Below are positions 18,407 to 26,466 of a stretch of DNA of 44,790 nucleotides, in pieces. The notes beneath the pieces were generated by a model. It saw only the letters and a program-made list of their open reading frames with translations, was not told the DNA's origin and did not search any database. The position numbers and the translations under genes are program-made. Origin of the DNA: Psychrosphaera sp. F3M07 (lineage in GTDB: Bacteria; Pseudomonadota; Gammaproteobacteria; Enterobacterales; Alteromonadaceae); contig NZ_JAHKPJ010000014.1 in NCBI RefSeq assembly GCF_018860345.1, forward strand, positions 1 through 44,790, in the 5' to 3' direction. Each line of letters starts with the position of its first letter. Positions within the stretch are counted from its first letter, which is position 1.

Positions 18407-19126
18407 AGGTGGGATTATTCATCTCAGCAACTTGCTAGTGCCGTTAATGTCAGTCAATCGAGCATTGTTAAATTTAGTCAAAAGTTAGCTTACAAAGGTT
18501 ATCCAGACTTAAAAATGGCAATCAATGAGGCTGTCGTTATTGATCAAACTAATTATGCCAATACTCCAAGTAATCAGCTGCAAGAATCCCAAAGTCAAAG
18601 TTTAACTACAGTACAAAACCTAATTTCAGATGCGTTAAACCATTTTCAAGCGGTTAATAGTCAATTAGATATCACCGACTTTGCAAGTGAACTAATTGCG
18701 GCAAATAAAACGGTAATTTTATCGACCAGTTTTGGTAAAACCGCAGCGGCGAGTTTGGTGAATATTTTGTTAGATTTAGGCAAGGTAAGCCGAACAATTG
18801 CGTCAGATTTCCCCCATGATTTAAATACCCTACAGGGATTAAATAAGGGCGATGTGCTTTTGATTATTGAAGATAACCCGCTTTCAAATTCGCTAATTAG
18901 TGCAATAACAAGTTTGAACCGACAAGGTGTCGTTAGTTTATTGGTAAATCGTATGGGGCATTCTGTTCTTCATGGTGTAACGACTAAACAAATTGAATGG
19001 GTAGTGACAGAAAGTACTCCCTCCTTAATGAAGTGCCAAGCACAGGCGTGTTTATTAAGTTTGATGTATTCCCTTGAATTAGAGATTGCTAACCAAGGGA
19101 AGGTTAAAACTCAGACTAATCTTTAA
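18407..19126 (+). pseudogene. RpiR/MurR-type transcriptional regulator with degraded N-terminus
   Basis: The ATG at 18515 gives 203 residues with a SIS sugar-phosphate-binding domain (about 55-195), far short of the usual ~285. Upstream of that ATG the same frame still reads 31 codons back to 18422 as SQQLASAVNVSQSSIVKFSQ, then KLAYKGYPDLK: the second half of an RpiR helix-turn-helix domain, continuous with the rest. The frame then hits TAG at 18404, with no ATG, GTG or TTG between the two, and the first ~30 residues of the domain are not readable in any frame. So the gene has lost its start and half its DNA-binding domain. In other bacteria MurR-type RpiR proteins sense MurNAc-6-phosphate, which fits the locus. 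A short SIS-only protein could still be made. Confidence 0.7.
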
Positions 19127-21246
19127 GGCAGTTCCCATTCCTTTTTTAATCTTTCATAATCCACTTGAGTTAAGGCAACCATAACTGGTTTTTTACTCTT
19201 ATCTAACCAAGATAGTAGCTGATCCATATTAAACTCATCCATGGCTGTGCAACCCGCGGTTGGTTTGGTTTCACCTCGCCACAAGTGAACAAATATACAA
19301 CTGCCTTGGTCAGAAATATTTTTAGGGTTGTGAGCAACAAAAATCCCTTTTTTGTACAAGTGATCTTTACTGTGAATATCTCGGCGCATAGGTTCACTTG
19401 AGCCTTTTATCGCTTCCTCACCGACAACCGAACGATCGACCGTTTGGTTGTAAAACTGCGATCCTCTGACATCCATGCAAAAATTATCAGAACTCATTTG
19501 TTGATAATCAAGTTTGGTCGATATGTTATCTAAATAGCCAAAAGACGAGGTTAAATTAAATATCCCCGCAGGTGCTTTACCATCACCTTCTTGTTTGTGA
19601 TAACCGTCTTGTTTTGGATGTAAACCTAAGCCCCATGCTAAGCCCGTTCGACCAACAACTATATCGTGCGACTCTGATTGTTGTTGCCATTGCCCATTCT
19701 GTTTCTCAAACCGTGTTAATCGACCTTGAATAGCACTGTCATTATCAGTAATCACTAAAACCACTTGTTCAGTGCCTAAATCAGATAGGCTAAATGATGA
19801 CTGAATAGGCGTGACTTGCCACTGCATGTCATAATCCCATTGGTCAAAATACACATTGCCACCAGACCATTCAACTTCACCTCTTTGTGAGTCCACGGTC
19901 TCAGATCGGAAGTGTTGTTTGGCAGGATATAATGGTTGTGAATAGTCGTCGTTAAAAATGAGTCGGTAACTGTCGAGACCGCCTAAATAAAACCATTTTA
20001 AACGTTCATCGCTACTGTCTAATATGCCATGTGTAACATCCATTGGAACCCAACCATATGGTTCAAAATAGACCATTCCCCAGTCATGCATCGTATTAAA
20101 CGCGTCTGCTGAAAACTCCCAACCTGATTGCCATTTTGCTGGAATGCCATTCATTCTGAGTAACGTAATAAGTAACATGGTTTGCTGCCCACAATCTGCA
20201 TATGGTGCTGCAACCGCGTGTTGACTTAAGTTGCGTATAGTTGAGTATTCAATAGACGTTCCCCATTTTTTACTGTCCACATATTGAAACAGTTTTTGGG
20301 CAATTTTATATGGATTTGTTTCGTCGCCAATTAAACGTTTATTAAGTTGTTTAAGTTCAGGTGTAAATTCTATGTGCGGTAATTGTTCTGCAATATATTG
20401 TTGTAAATGGTCAGATATATTAGTTAATGGTTTAACGTTATTCGCATCTATATTGTGGCTAACTCCGTTGGTTTCATAACTGTATTCAACCCAAAATTGT
20501 TCAGCCGTATCTGCTTGAGCTTTAGCTTGCAAATAGATAGTACGTTGTAAGTTGTCATTTGAGGCGATAATTGGGTTTTGATGTGAGCTGGCCGTTAGTT
20601 TTATGTTGGTTTGCCTATCCTTTATTTCTCTTGGGAAAGGGAGCCAAACACGAATAAGTTCACCTGCTGGTACTGCATTAGCATCAACCGTTAACGTGTA
20701 CTTAATGGTGATTTGGTTGCTTTGAGCAAACGCACTTTTTGTTTTTAATGTGTCGTTGACGATATCAACATGATGTTGGTTAATTTTGTATAAATGCCCT
20801 CTGTCGATAAAACGGGTATAGCCTTGTCGTAGGGAAAGAGCATCGTCATTCAATTGAAATAAGTTGTAACCCGCATTTTTAAAATAACGTTTTTTGCCGT
20901 CTATGATACGAAATTCTAATTCGCCATTTTCATCCCATTTAGCGATTTTTTTGTCGGTCACATCAGTAGCGTATTTTTTTAGGTAGCTTTTAATATCGGC
21001 AAAACTAGATACAAAATCTTTTTCAATTCTAACCATACGCTCCAGTTCAAAACTCAGCAGTGCTGTTTGTTTTTCATTAAGAGTGCCATCACTGAGTAAC
21101 GTTGTTATTTCTACTTTACTTGTACTGAATTGACCCTGGTCAATTTGTGTATTTATACGATTCAGCATTTCCGAAAACTCTTGTTTTGATACCCCAGAGC
21201 AAGCTGCTAAAGTGAAACTAAGGAAAAGTATTGATAAATATTTCAA
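19123..21246 (-). CDS. Lipoprotein with transglutaminase-like and L,D-transpeptidase (YkuD)-type domains
   Basis: 707 residues; the signal peptide ends at lipobox LAAC (C16, Ser at +2). A helical/linker region is followed by a transglutaminase-like cysteine protease domain (about 280-430) with triad C352 (YADCGQQ), H387 (MHDWG) and D403 (PMDVTHG). A beta-rich link leads to a YkuD-type domain (about 490-700) with H654 (FVHLWRG) and C666 (TAGCTAM), the HX11GC pattern of L,D-transpeptidases. Each half could act on wall peptides: the first as a peptidase or amidase, the second on meso-Dap/D-amino acid bonds. The stop overlaps the RpiR stop on the other strand by three bases. It is the last gene of the NlpC-epimerase-this operon (17-base gap from the epimerase gene). 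The pairing of these two cysteine enzymes is unusual. Confidence 0.8.
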   Translation of the reverse strand: MKYLSILFLSFTLAACSGVSKQEFSEMLNRINTQIDQGQFSTSKVEITTLLSDGTLNEKQTALLSFELERMVRIEKDFVSSFADIKSYLKKYATDVTDKKIAKWDENGELEFRIIDGKKRYFKNAGYNLFQLNDDALSLRQGYTRFIDRGHLYKINQHHVDIVNDTLKTKSAFAQSNQITIKYTLTVDANAVPAGELIRVWLPFPREIKDRQTNIKLTASSHQNPIIASNDNLQRTIYLQAKAQADTAEQFWVEYSYETNGVSHNIDANNVKPLTNISDHLQQYIAEQLPHIEFTPELKQLNKRLIGDETNPYKIAQKLFQYVDSKKWGTSIEYSTIRNLSQHAVAAPYADCGQQTMLLITLLRMNGIPAKWQSGWEFSADAFNTMHDWGMVYFEPYGWVPMDVTHGILDSSDERLKWFYLGGLDSYRLIFNDDYSQPLYPAKQHFRSETVDSQRGEVEWSGGNVYFDQWDYDMQWQVTPIQSSFSLSDLGTEQVVLVITDNDSAIQGRLTRFEKQNGQWQQQSESHDIVVGRTGLAWGLGLHPKQDGYHKQEGDGKAPAGIFNLTSSFGYLDNISTKLDYQQMSSDNFCMDVRGSQFYNQTVDRSVVGEEAIKGSSEPMRRDIHSKDHLYKKGIFVAHNPKNISDQGSCIFVHLWRGETKPTAGCTAMDEFNMDQLLSWLDKSKKPVMVALTQVDYERLKKEWELP

Positions 21247-21263
21247 GCGATTGTGCTCCTAAG

Positions 21264-22355
21264 TTAAATCAAAATTAAATCTTTCACCGATTTAATTCCT
21301 AAGCCTGGTGAGTTATTAAGAGTGATATCTGATCTGTCAAATATGACACCGCCTTCAATGGATGGGTATTGACATAACATAGGGCCGTCTAGGTCGATTT
21401 TTTGAATTGAGGTTGATTTTGCTGAAGCAACATGTGCGGCAGCAGAAACACTAATTGAGCTTTCCAACATACAACCCATCATACATTCAACGCCAAAGTT
21501 AGCGGCGATATCGGCGATATGAATGGCACGTGAAATACCACCGGTTTTCATTAATTTAATATTAATAATGTCCGCGGCCTGATTTTGAATTAACTCGATA
21601 ACTTGCCTAGGGTCAAATGAGCTTTCATCGGCCATGATAGGTGTATTTACTCTATCGTAAACATATTTAAGGCCTTGAATATCACGCCCTTTAACCGGCT
21701 GTTCAACTAACTCTAAATGTATACCTGCATTTTCTAAAGTATGAATAGCATGAACCGATTGTTTCGCCGTCCAACCTTGATTAGCGTCTAAGCGGATAAG
21801 AGCTTTGCCATCAATAGCTGCATGTATTGCTTTTACGCGTTCAATATCTAACCCTATATCTTTACCCACTTTAATTTTTAATGTTTCGTAACCTTGCTCT
21901 ATCGCAATCACCGCATCTGAAACCATCTTGTCGATATAGTCGACGCTGATGGTGAGATCGGTTGTTAATTTTGACTCTCCACCACCTAGCGCTTTGTATA
22001 ATGGCAAGTTCAACATTTGAGCCCAAAGGTCGTAAATGGCAATTTCAACGGCGGCTTTCGCGCTTAAATTATTTACCATTGAACTTTGTATTGTTTCACA
22101 TAGAAAATTTAAGTTTTCTATGTCGACACCCAATATCTTAGGTTTAATATGATTGTTGATGGCATCTTGCATGGATGCCAAAGTATCGCCGGTAATCACT
22201 GACGTGGGAGGCGCTTCGCCGTATCCAAGGTGACCAGTGTCGGTTTCAATAATAATCACTAAGTCTTCAACGGAATCAACCGTTCTTATTGCCGTTTTAA
22301 ATGGCGTTGTTAGTGGTACTTTAATAACACCAATTTTTATATCTTTTATTTTCAT
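21264..22355 (-). CDS. ykfB: L-Ala-D/L-Glu (dipeptide) epimerase
   Basis: 363 residues, full length for the enolase-superfamily muconate-lactonising subgroup. The catalytic set is complete: K160-x-K162 (LKIKVGKD), metal ligands D190 (RLDANQGW), E218 (LVEQP) and D243 (MADES), and the second base K267 (INIKLMK), matching Bacillus YkfB almost position for position. It converts L-Ala-D-Glu, released from murein stem peptides, to L-Ala-L-Glu that ordinary dipeptidases can split. It starts five bases after the NlpC/P60 stop, with its ribosome site (AAGAAG) inside the end of that gene, so translation is coupled. The NlpC enzyme would supply its substrate. Confidence 0.92.
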   Translation of the reverse strand: MKIKDIKIGVIKVPLTTPFKTAIRTVDSVEDLVIIIETDTGHLGYGEAPPTSVITGDTLASMQDAINNHIKPKILGVDIENLNFLCETIQSSMVNNLSAKAAVEIAIYDLWAQMLNLPLYKALGGGESKLTTDLTISVDYIDKMVSDAVIAIEQGYETLKIKVGKDIGLDIERVKAIHAAIDGKALIRLDANQGWTAKQSVHAIHTLENAGIHLELVEQPVKGRDIQGLKYVYDRVNTPIMADESSFDPRQVIELIQNQAADIINIKLMKTGGISRAIHIADIAANFGVECMMGCMLESSISVSAAAHVASAKSTSIQKIDLDGPMLCQYPSIEGGVIFDRSDITLNNSPGLGIKSVKDLILI

Positions 22356-22360
22356 TGCGA

Positions 22361-23755
22361 TTATCTGATCTTCTTAATGTTGTAAATACCCTTAAGGTAA
22401 CTCTCAAATGCTAAAAGTGGTGTAACGGAAACGCCATTTAAAATACCACTGATTTTTTCGCCCTTACTGTTGTGATAACCTAAGCCATGTACATCATGAA
22501 TTAAAAATGGCTTATCATCATAACCTAACACCATAGCCACATGACCTGGTAAATACACTAAGTCGCCTGCTTCCATAGACATCAGTTTTGGCATTTTAGT
22601 GTTGATAGGGTCTTGCTTGTCAAAACGTATATTTTCACCAAATTCAGCATTGCCTTGTTGACCTGAGTTTCTAGGCATTAAAAAACCAAATGTTTTATAA
22701 ATTTCACCAATAAAGCCTGTGCAATCACGAGCATTGAAGTCATGGCCCCAACCGTATCTTTCGCCTAAAAATTTAAAACTTTGTTTGATAATATTTTCTT
22801 TGGTGTGAGCTAAGTAACCAATATTTACATCAGCGCTTCTTGGTATTAATGATGGTTTGATGGTTAATGTACCGTCAGCATTCCTTGTTGGTAATTGCAC
22901 TATGTGACCTGTATATGGGTTAAGTCTGTCTAATTCATGCTTTTCAAAATCTTCATAACTTATTAGTGGCAGAGTCACGCCCATATCCAATTGAACCTCA
23001 GATGTAGACTCGTCATAAGGGTTAAACGTTGTGAACTCCTTTGCCCCTGTAATTAATAGAAAGTCTTTACTGTGTTTAAACTTTTCTATGTCGGCCTTTT
23101 CACCAACAGCCACATGTTTAGTTTGGATCCAAGCTCGGTAGTTATAATTTTGAACGAACATCCATTCGCCAGACTTGCTTGTATGCAATATGGCTAAAGC
23201 TTCACCTGGGAAGGCAGCGGTTTCTTGAAATCTATCTATGTCGTAATCCATTCCAGAATTTAACACTCTATCCAGAGTAGGTAACATCCGCATAACGGCG
23301 CGCTTTGTAACTAATGCAAAACCAATAGTTTGTTCAGCGCTGATTTTATCCAACGCCATTTCATCTAAATATGGTTGATAATGTGCCTGCGTCAACTTGG
23401 TGCCATCGGGATAAAATCGGTCGTATTTTGACGGCTTGCTGATCTCTTTAATTAACGCGGTGACTTCTGTTCCCACCATAGTAGAGGGGTAGGTTAATGG
23501 ATCAGTTAGATATTCTTTAGACTGAAACTGCAACGCATTAAATTCATTTATTTTCTCAGCTGACATAATGACTTTTGAAGGCTGTGTCGCTTTAGCTATC
23601 CAATATTCAGGGTGTAACTTTTGTTCTGTAACGCCTTCAACATTGTGATAAAACGATTGTTCTAACACATCTTGGTTTGTATTTTTTTGACAACCTGCAA
23701 TTTGAAACGCAGTGATCAATAAACATAATTTTAAATAAGGTTTTAGACTAAGCAT
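22361..23755 (-). CDS. NlpC/P60-family gamma-D-glutamyl peptidase lipoprotein with SH3 domains
   Basis: 464 residues; the signal peptide ends at lipobox IAGC (C22). N-terminal and central SH3b-like domains (about 85-320, including AFPGEALAIL and YRAWIQTKHV) precede a C-terminal NlpC/P60 domain (about 323-455) with C345 in ARDCTGF, H405 in PGHVAMVLG and H420 (or H423) in IHDVHG. The layout is that of YkfC-type enzymes, which cut L-Ala-gamma-D-Glu dipeptide off free murein tripeptides or tetrapeptides. It is the first gene of a three-gene operon with the epimerase and the transglutaminase/YkuD protein; such NlpC-epimerase pairs are known muropeptide-recycling units. Fur-like sequences lie in the divergent promoter region upstream. 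Confidence 0.88.
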   Translation of the reverse strand: MLSLKPYLKLCLLITAFQIAGCQKNTNQDVLEQSFYHNVEGVTEQKLHPEYWIAKATQPSKVIMSAEKINEFNALQFQSKEYLTDPLTYPSTMVGTEVTALIKEISKPSKYDRFYPDGTKLTQAHYQPYLDEMALDKISAEQTIGFALVTKRAVMRMLPTLDRVLNSGMDYDIDRFQETAAFPGEALAILHTSKSGEWMFVQNYNYRAWIQTKHVAVGEKADIEKFKHSKDFLLITGAKEFTTFNPYDESTSEVQLDMGVTLPLISYEDFEKHELDRLNPYTGHIVQLPTRNADGTLTIKPSLIPRSADVNIGYLAHTKENIIKQSFKFLGERYGWGHDFNARDCTGFIGEIYKTFGFLMPRNSGQQGNAEFGENIRFDKQDPINTKMPKLMSMEAGDLVYLPGHVAMVLGYDDKPFLIHDVHGLGYHNSKGEKISGILNGVSVTPLLAFESYLKGIYNIKKIR

Positions 23756-23863
23756 GAATTTATAACTTTTGTATGATTATTATTCTTATTATTGTTATAA
23801 CAGGAATAATATTTTCTTCAACTTTTTATTTTTTGAAATAAATTATTCCTTTAAGTTTGATCC

Positions 23864-23882
23864 AATTCTGATTATCATCATT
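23864..23882. promoter_or_regulatory. Fur-like box in the divergent NlpC / D-aminoacylase promoter
   Basis: Read on the minus strand, AATGATGATAATCAGAATT agrees with the 19-base Fur consensus at 14 positions. A weaker match (13 of 19) is at 23775-23793. The region is very AT-rich, so chance matches are likely. Confidence 0.25.
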
Positions 23883-24017
23883 TACCATTTTAGAGCGTTT
23901 AGTAAACAGGTCGTTATATTCTTTAAGAATATAGTTAACTAACCATTACTTAATCGATCTCGTATGGGTTTGATGTTTTATCAGCAATCAAACTTTAAAA
24001 TTAAGATAGGAACCAGC

Positions 24018-25520
24018 ATGAAAAAATTAACTTATTTGCTAATAAGCAGTCTTTTATTTAGTGCGTTTATACATGCTGAAGTTTCTGGGTACATTATTAA
24101 TAATGTGCAATTGGTGGATGGCAGTGGCGCAGAGCCAAAGTTGGCATCGGTGATCATCACTAACGATAAAATTCAACATATAGCTTGGGGGGAAACAAAA
24201 CTACCCAACCCCAATAATTATAAAACCATAGAAGGTGAAAAGCGGGTATTGACCCCTGGGTTTATTGATTTACACGCGCATGGAAACCCGCTAACCCATG
24301 GTCAGTTTGCTAATTTTATTGCTATGGGAGTCACCAGCATTAGCTTAGGACAGGATGGTTTTTCAAGGTATATAGAAGATTTTGAAGGATGGCGTGGTCA
24401 GGTCGCTGATAGCGGTGTTGGGGTTAATCTCATTCCATTTATTGGTCATGGTAGTTTGCGAGTTATTGCTGGCATCGGACAAAATCCAGAGCCAACAGCA
24501 GTACAGTTAAATAATATGCTAGATGTTTTAGACAAATTGTTACCCCACACGTTTGGCATGACTACAGGGCTAGAATATAACCCTGCTTTGTTCGCAAAAA
24601 CTGATGAGCTGCTCGCGTTAGCCAAAAAAGTGGGTGAGCATAACCGCGTGATCATGAGCCATATGCGTAATGAAGATGATGATCAGTTATTTAAATCTAT
24701 TGATGAATTAGTGCAGCAGAGTGAATTTGCTCGGGTACATATCTCTCATTTAAAATCTGTTTATGGCAAAGGGGCTTTTCGTGCTCAAGAGATAATCAAA
24801 CATATTAACCAATATAAAATGACAGCCGATTTGTATCCTTATAATGCCAGTTATACCGGAATCGCGTTGTTATTTCCTAAGTGGGCAAAAACTCAGGAAC
24901 AAGTGAACAAGTTAAACCGCACTCAAATACAAGCATTATTAGAGCACCTAAAAAATAGAGTATTAAGCCGTAATGGACCTGAAGCAACGTTATTGGGCTC
25001 GGGGGAATTTGCAGGTTTAACGTTAAAACAAGTTGCAGACAAGCTTAATAAACCGTTTGAGTCAGTATTGTTAGAAGATATTGGTCCACATGGCGCCTCT
25101 GCAGCTTACTTCATTATGGATAATGAATTACAACAACATTTAATTAGGGCGCCATGGTTAAGTTTTAGTTCTGATGGTAGCCCAACTATGTTTCATCCAA
25201 GAGGCTATGGCAGCTTTGCTAAAGTGATTGATGAATATGTAAATAAATTAGGTTTATTAAGCCTACCCCAAGCTATTAATAAAATGACAGGGCAAGCCGC
25301 TGAGATCTTGAGACTTAATAAACGAGGCCTGATTAAAGAAGGGCATTACGCAGACTTGTTATTATTCGATCCTAAACAAGTCAAAGCAATGGCCAGTTAT
25401 GAGAACCCACATCAGTTGTCACAAGGTTTTGAGTATGTCTGGGTTAATGGCCAATTGATTAAACAAGGGTCTGATATCAAAGGTTTGGCAGGGAAAGTAC
25501 TGAGCCCAAAAGCCAATTAA
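24018..25520 (+). CDS. Secreted N-acyl-D-amino-acid deacylase family amidohydrolase
   Basis: The ATG at 24018 has an AGGAA ribosome site and opens a clean signal peptide (1-20, cut FIHA/EVSG); a start at 23964 would add 18 unlikely residues. The 500-residue protein has the composite amidohydrolase fold: a beta-sandwich start, metal motif DLHAHG (84-89), E186 in TTGLEYNP, SHMRNED (214-220), HISHLK (241-246) and a late SSDGSPTMFHPRGYGSF. These match the D-aminoacylase/D-glutamate deacylase branch (COG3653). It should free D-amino acids or cut N-acyl-D-amino acids from wall-derived peptides outside the cytoplasm. It is transcribed divergently from the NlpC operon and shares its promoter region, so common control is likely. 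Confidence 0.85.
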   Translation: MKKLTYLLISSLLFSAFIHAEVSGYIINNVQLVDGSGAEPKLASVIITNDKIQHIAWGETKLPNPNNYKTIEGEKRVLTPGFIDLHAHGNPLTHGQFANFIAMGVTSISLGQDGFSRYIEDFEGWRGQVADSGVGVNLIPFIGHGSLRVIAGIGQNPEPTAVQLNNMLDVLDKLLPHTFGMTTGLEYNPALFAKTDELLALAKKVGEHNRVIMSHMRNEDDDQLFKSIDELVQQSEFARVHISHLKSVYGKGAFRAQEIIKHINQYKMTADLYPYNASYTGIALLFPKWAKTQEQVNKLNRTQIQALLEHLKNRVLSRNGPEATLLGSGEFAGLTLKQVADKLNKPFESVLLEDIGPHGASAAYFIMDNELQQHLIRAPWLSFSSDGSPTMFHPRGYGSFAKVIDEYVNKLGLLSLPQAINKMTGQAAEILRLNKRGLIKEGHYADLLLFDPKQVKAMASYENPHQLSQGFEYVWVNGQLIKQGSDIKGLAGKVLSPKAN

Positions 25521-25563
25521 TTGCACGGTATATTGCAGGGGCAATTGCACGGTTAATTGCAGG
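25519..25563. repeat. 21-bp tandem duplication overlapping the D-aminoacylase stop
   Basis: AATTGCACGGTATATTGCAGG (25519-25539) is repeated as AATTGCACGGTTAATTGCAGG (25543-25563), with a 24-base period. The first copy begins inside the stop codon. It may form part of the 3' end of the transcript. Confidence 0.6.
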
Positions 25564-25583
25564 AACAGTAGCTACTTTCCGTA

Positions 25584-25615
25584 TCACTATTAGAAGTGAT
25601 GGCTCCTAATAGTGA
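25584..25615 (+). terminator. Stem-loop downstream of the D-aminoacylase gene
   Basis: TCACTATTAG (25584-25593) and CTAATAGTGA (25606-25615) form a perfect 10-bp stem with a 12-base loop, 64 bases after the stop. It lacks a T tract, so a Rho-independent terminator is not certain. Confidence 0.45.
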
Positions 25616-25747
25616 CTTGAGTTATGTGGATAATTTGAGGATATAACCGAGTTGCTAGAACATATTTGTCGGGACATTAGATCAACATTGTAATTAAGCA
25701 GCCATGCACACCATGTTTCTATCTCGGATCAGACGAACGACTAATTT

Positions 25748-26428
25748 TCACGCCATATTAGTTGGTTCTGACTTAATAAAGTGATTATTAACATTTTCAC
25801 TTAATTTAAATGTTTTGAATGACGCATCATAAGTATTAAAGATACGATCCCAAAAACTGCTGGTGTTTCCATAGTTCTTGTTCCATCTTTTTTGGTGATG
25901 ATATAAATGATAATTTTGAATACTGCGCAAGTATCCTCTGGAATGCCTTTTATAATGTATTTGAAAATGAACAAATTCATAAAATAAGTTGCCCATTAAT
26001 ATACCTAGAGCAAACTGGTAAAATAACTCTGGTTGTGGAGTTAAATTAAATATCAAATAAAATGGAGGTAGTATCAATGCAGAAACCAAATATAACGTAA
26101 GAAAGCCTGCATTTAAGACTCTTCTATCATTCATAATATGGTGATGGTAAAAATGAAAGCCATCAATGACGAAACGTAATTTACGACTATTTATGTTTAT
26201 ATGGTATATCCATCTATGGATCACATACTCTAAAAAAGTCCAAAAAACCAAGCCCAATGTGATACAAATAATACTTAGCCAGTTAATGGCCTCAATTTGA
26301 CTCAAGAAGTAAAATAATAAAGGTGAAGCACCGACAAAAACCCACAAAGGATTTTTGGCTGCAAAAAAAACCAGCAAAAAAGGGTATTTAACAACTATGT
26401 TATTTTTTAATCTTTTAATATCATCCAT
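25748..26428 (-). CDS. Membrane fatty acid hydroxylase / sterol desaturase superfamily protein
   Basis: 226 residues with about four hydrophobic segments (roughly 17-42, 50-70, 108-130, 136-153) and the eight-histidine di-iron signature of this superfamily: H71-x4-H76 (HRWIYH), FHFYHHH (91-97), EFVHFQIHYKRH (151-162) and HLYHHQ (174-179). The ending GNTSSFWDRIFNTY is also typical. Such enzymes hydroxylate acyl chains, sterols, carotenoids or the fatty acids of membrane lipids at the inner membrane. The substrate is not readable. It faces the acyltransferase gene across a 38-base divergent gap, which suggests shared control and a joint role in lipid modification. Confidence 0.82.
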   Translation of the reverse strand: MDDIKRLKNNIVVKYPFLLVFFAAKNPLWVFVGASPLLFYFLSQIEAINWLSIICITLGLVFWTFLEYVIHRWIYHININSRKLRFVIDGFHFYHHHIMNDRRVLNAGFLTLYLVSALILPPFYLIFNLTPQPELFYQFALGILMGNLFYEFVHFQIHYKRHSRGYLRSIQNYHLYHHQKRWNKNYGNTSSFWDRIFNTYDASFKTFKLSENVNNHFIKSEPTNMA

Positions 26429-26466
26429 AGAGTTTAATGCTATCCATATTTAACAAGGAACTTAAT

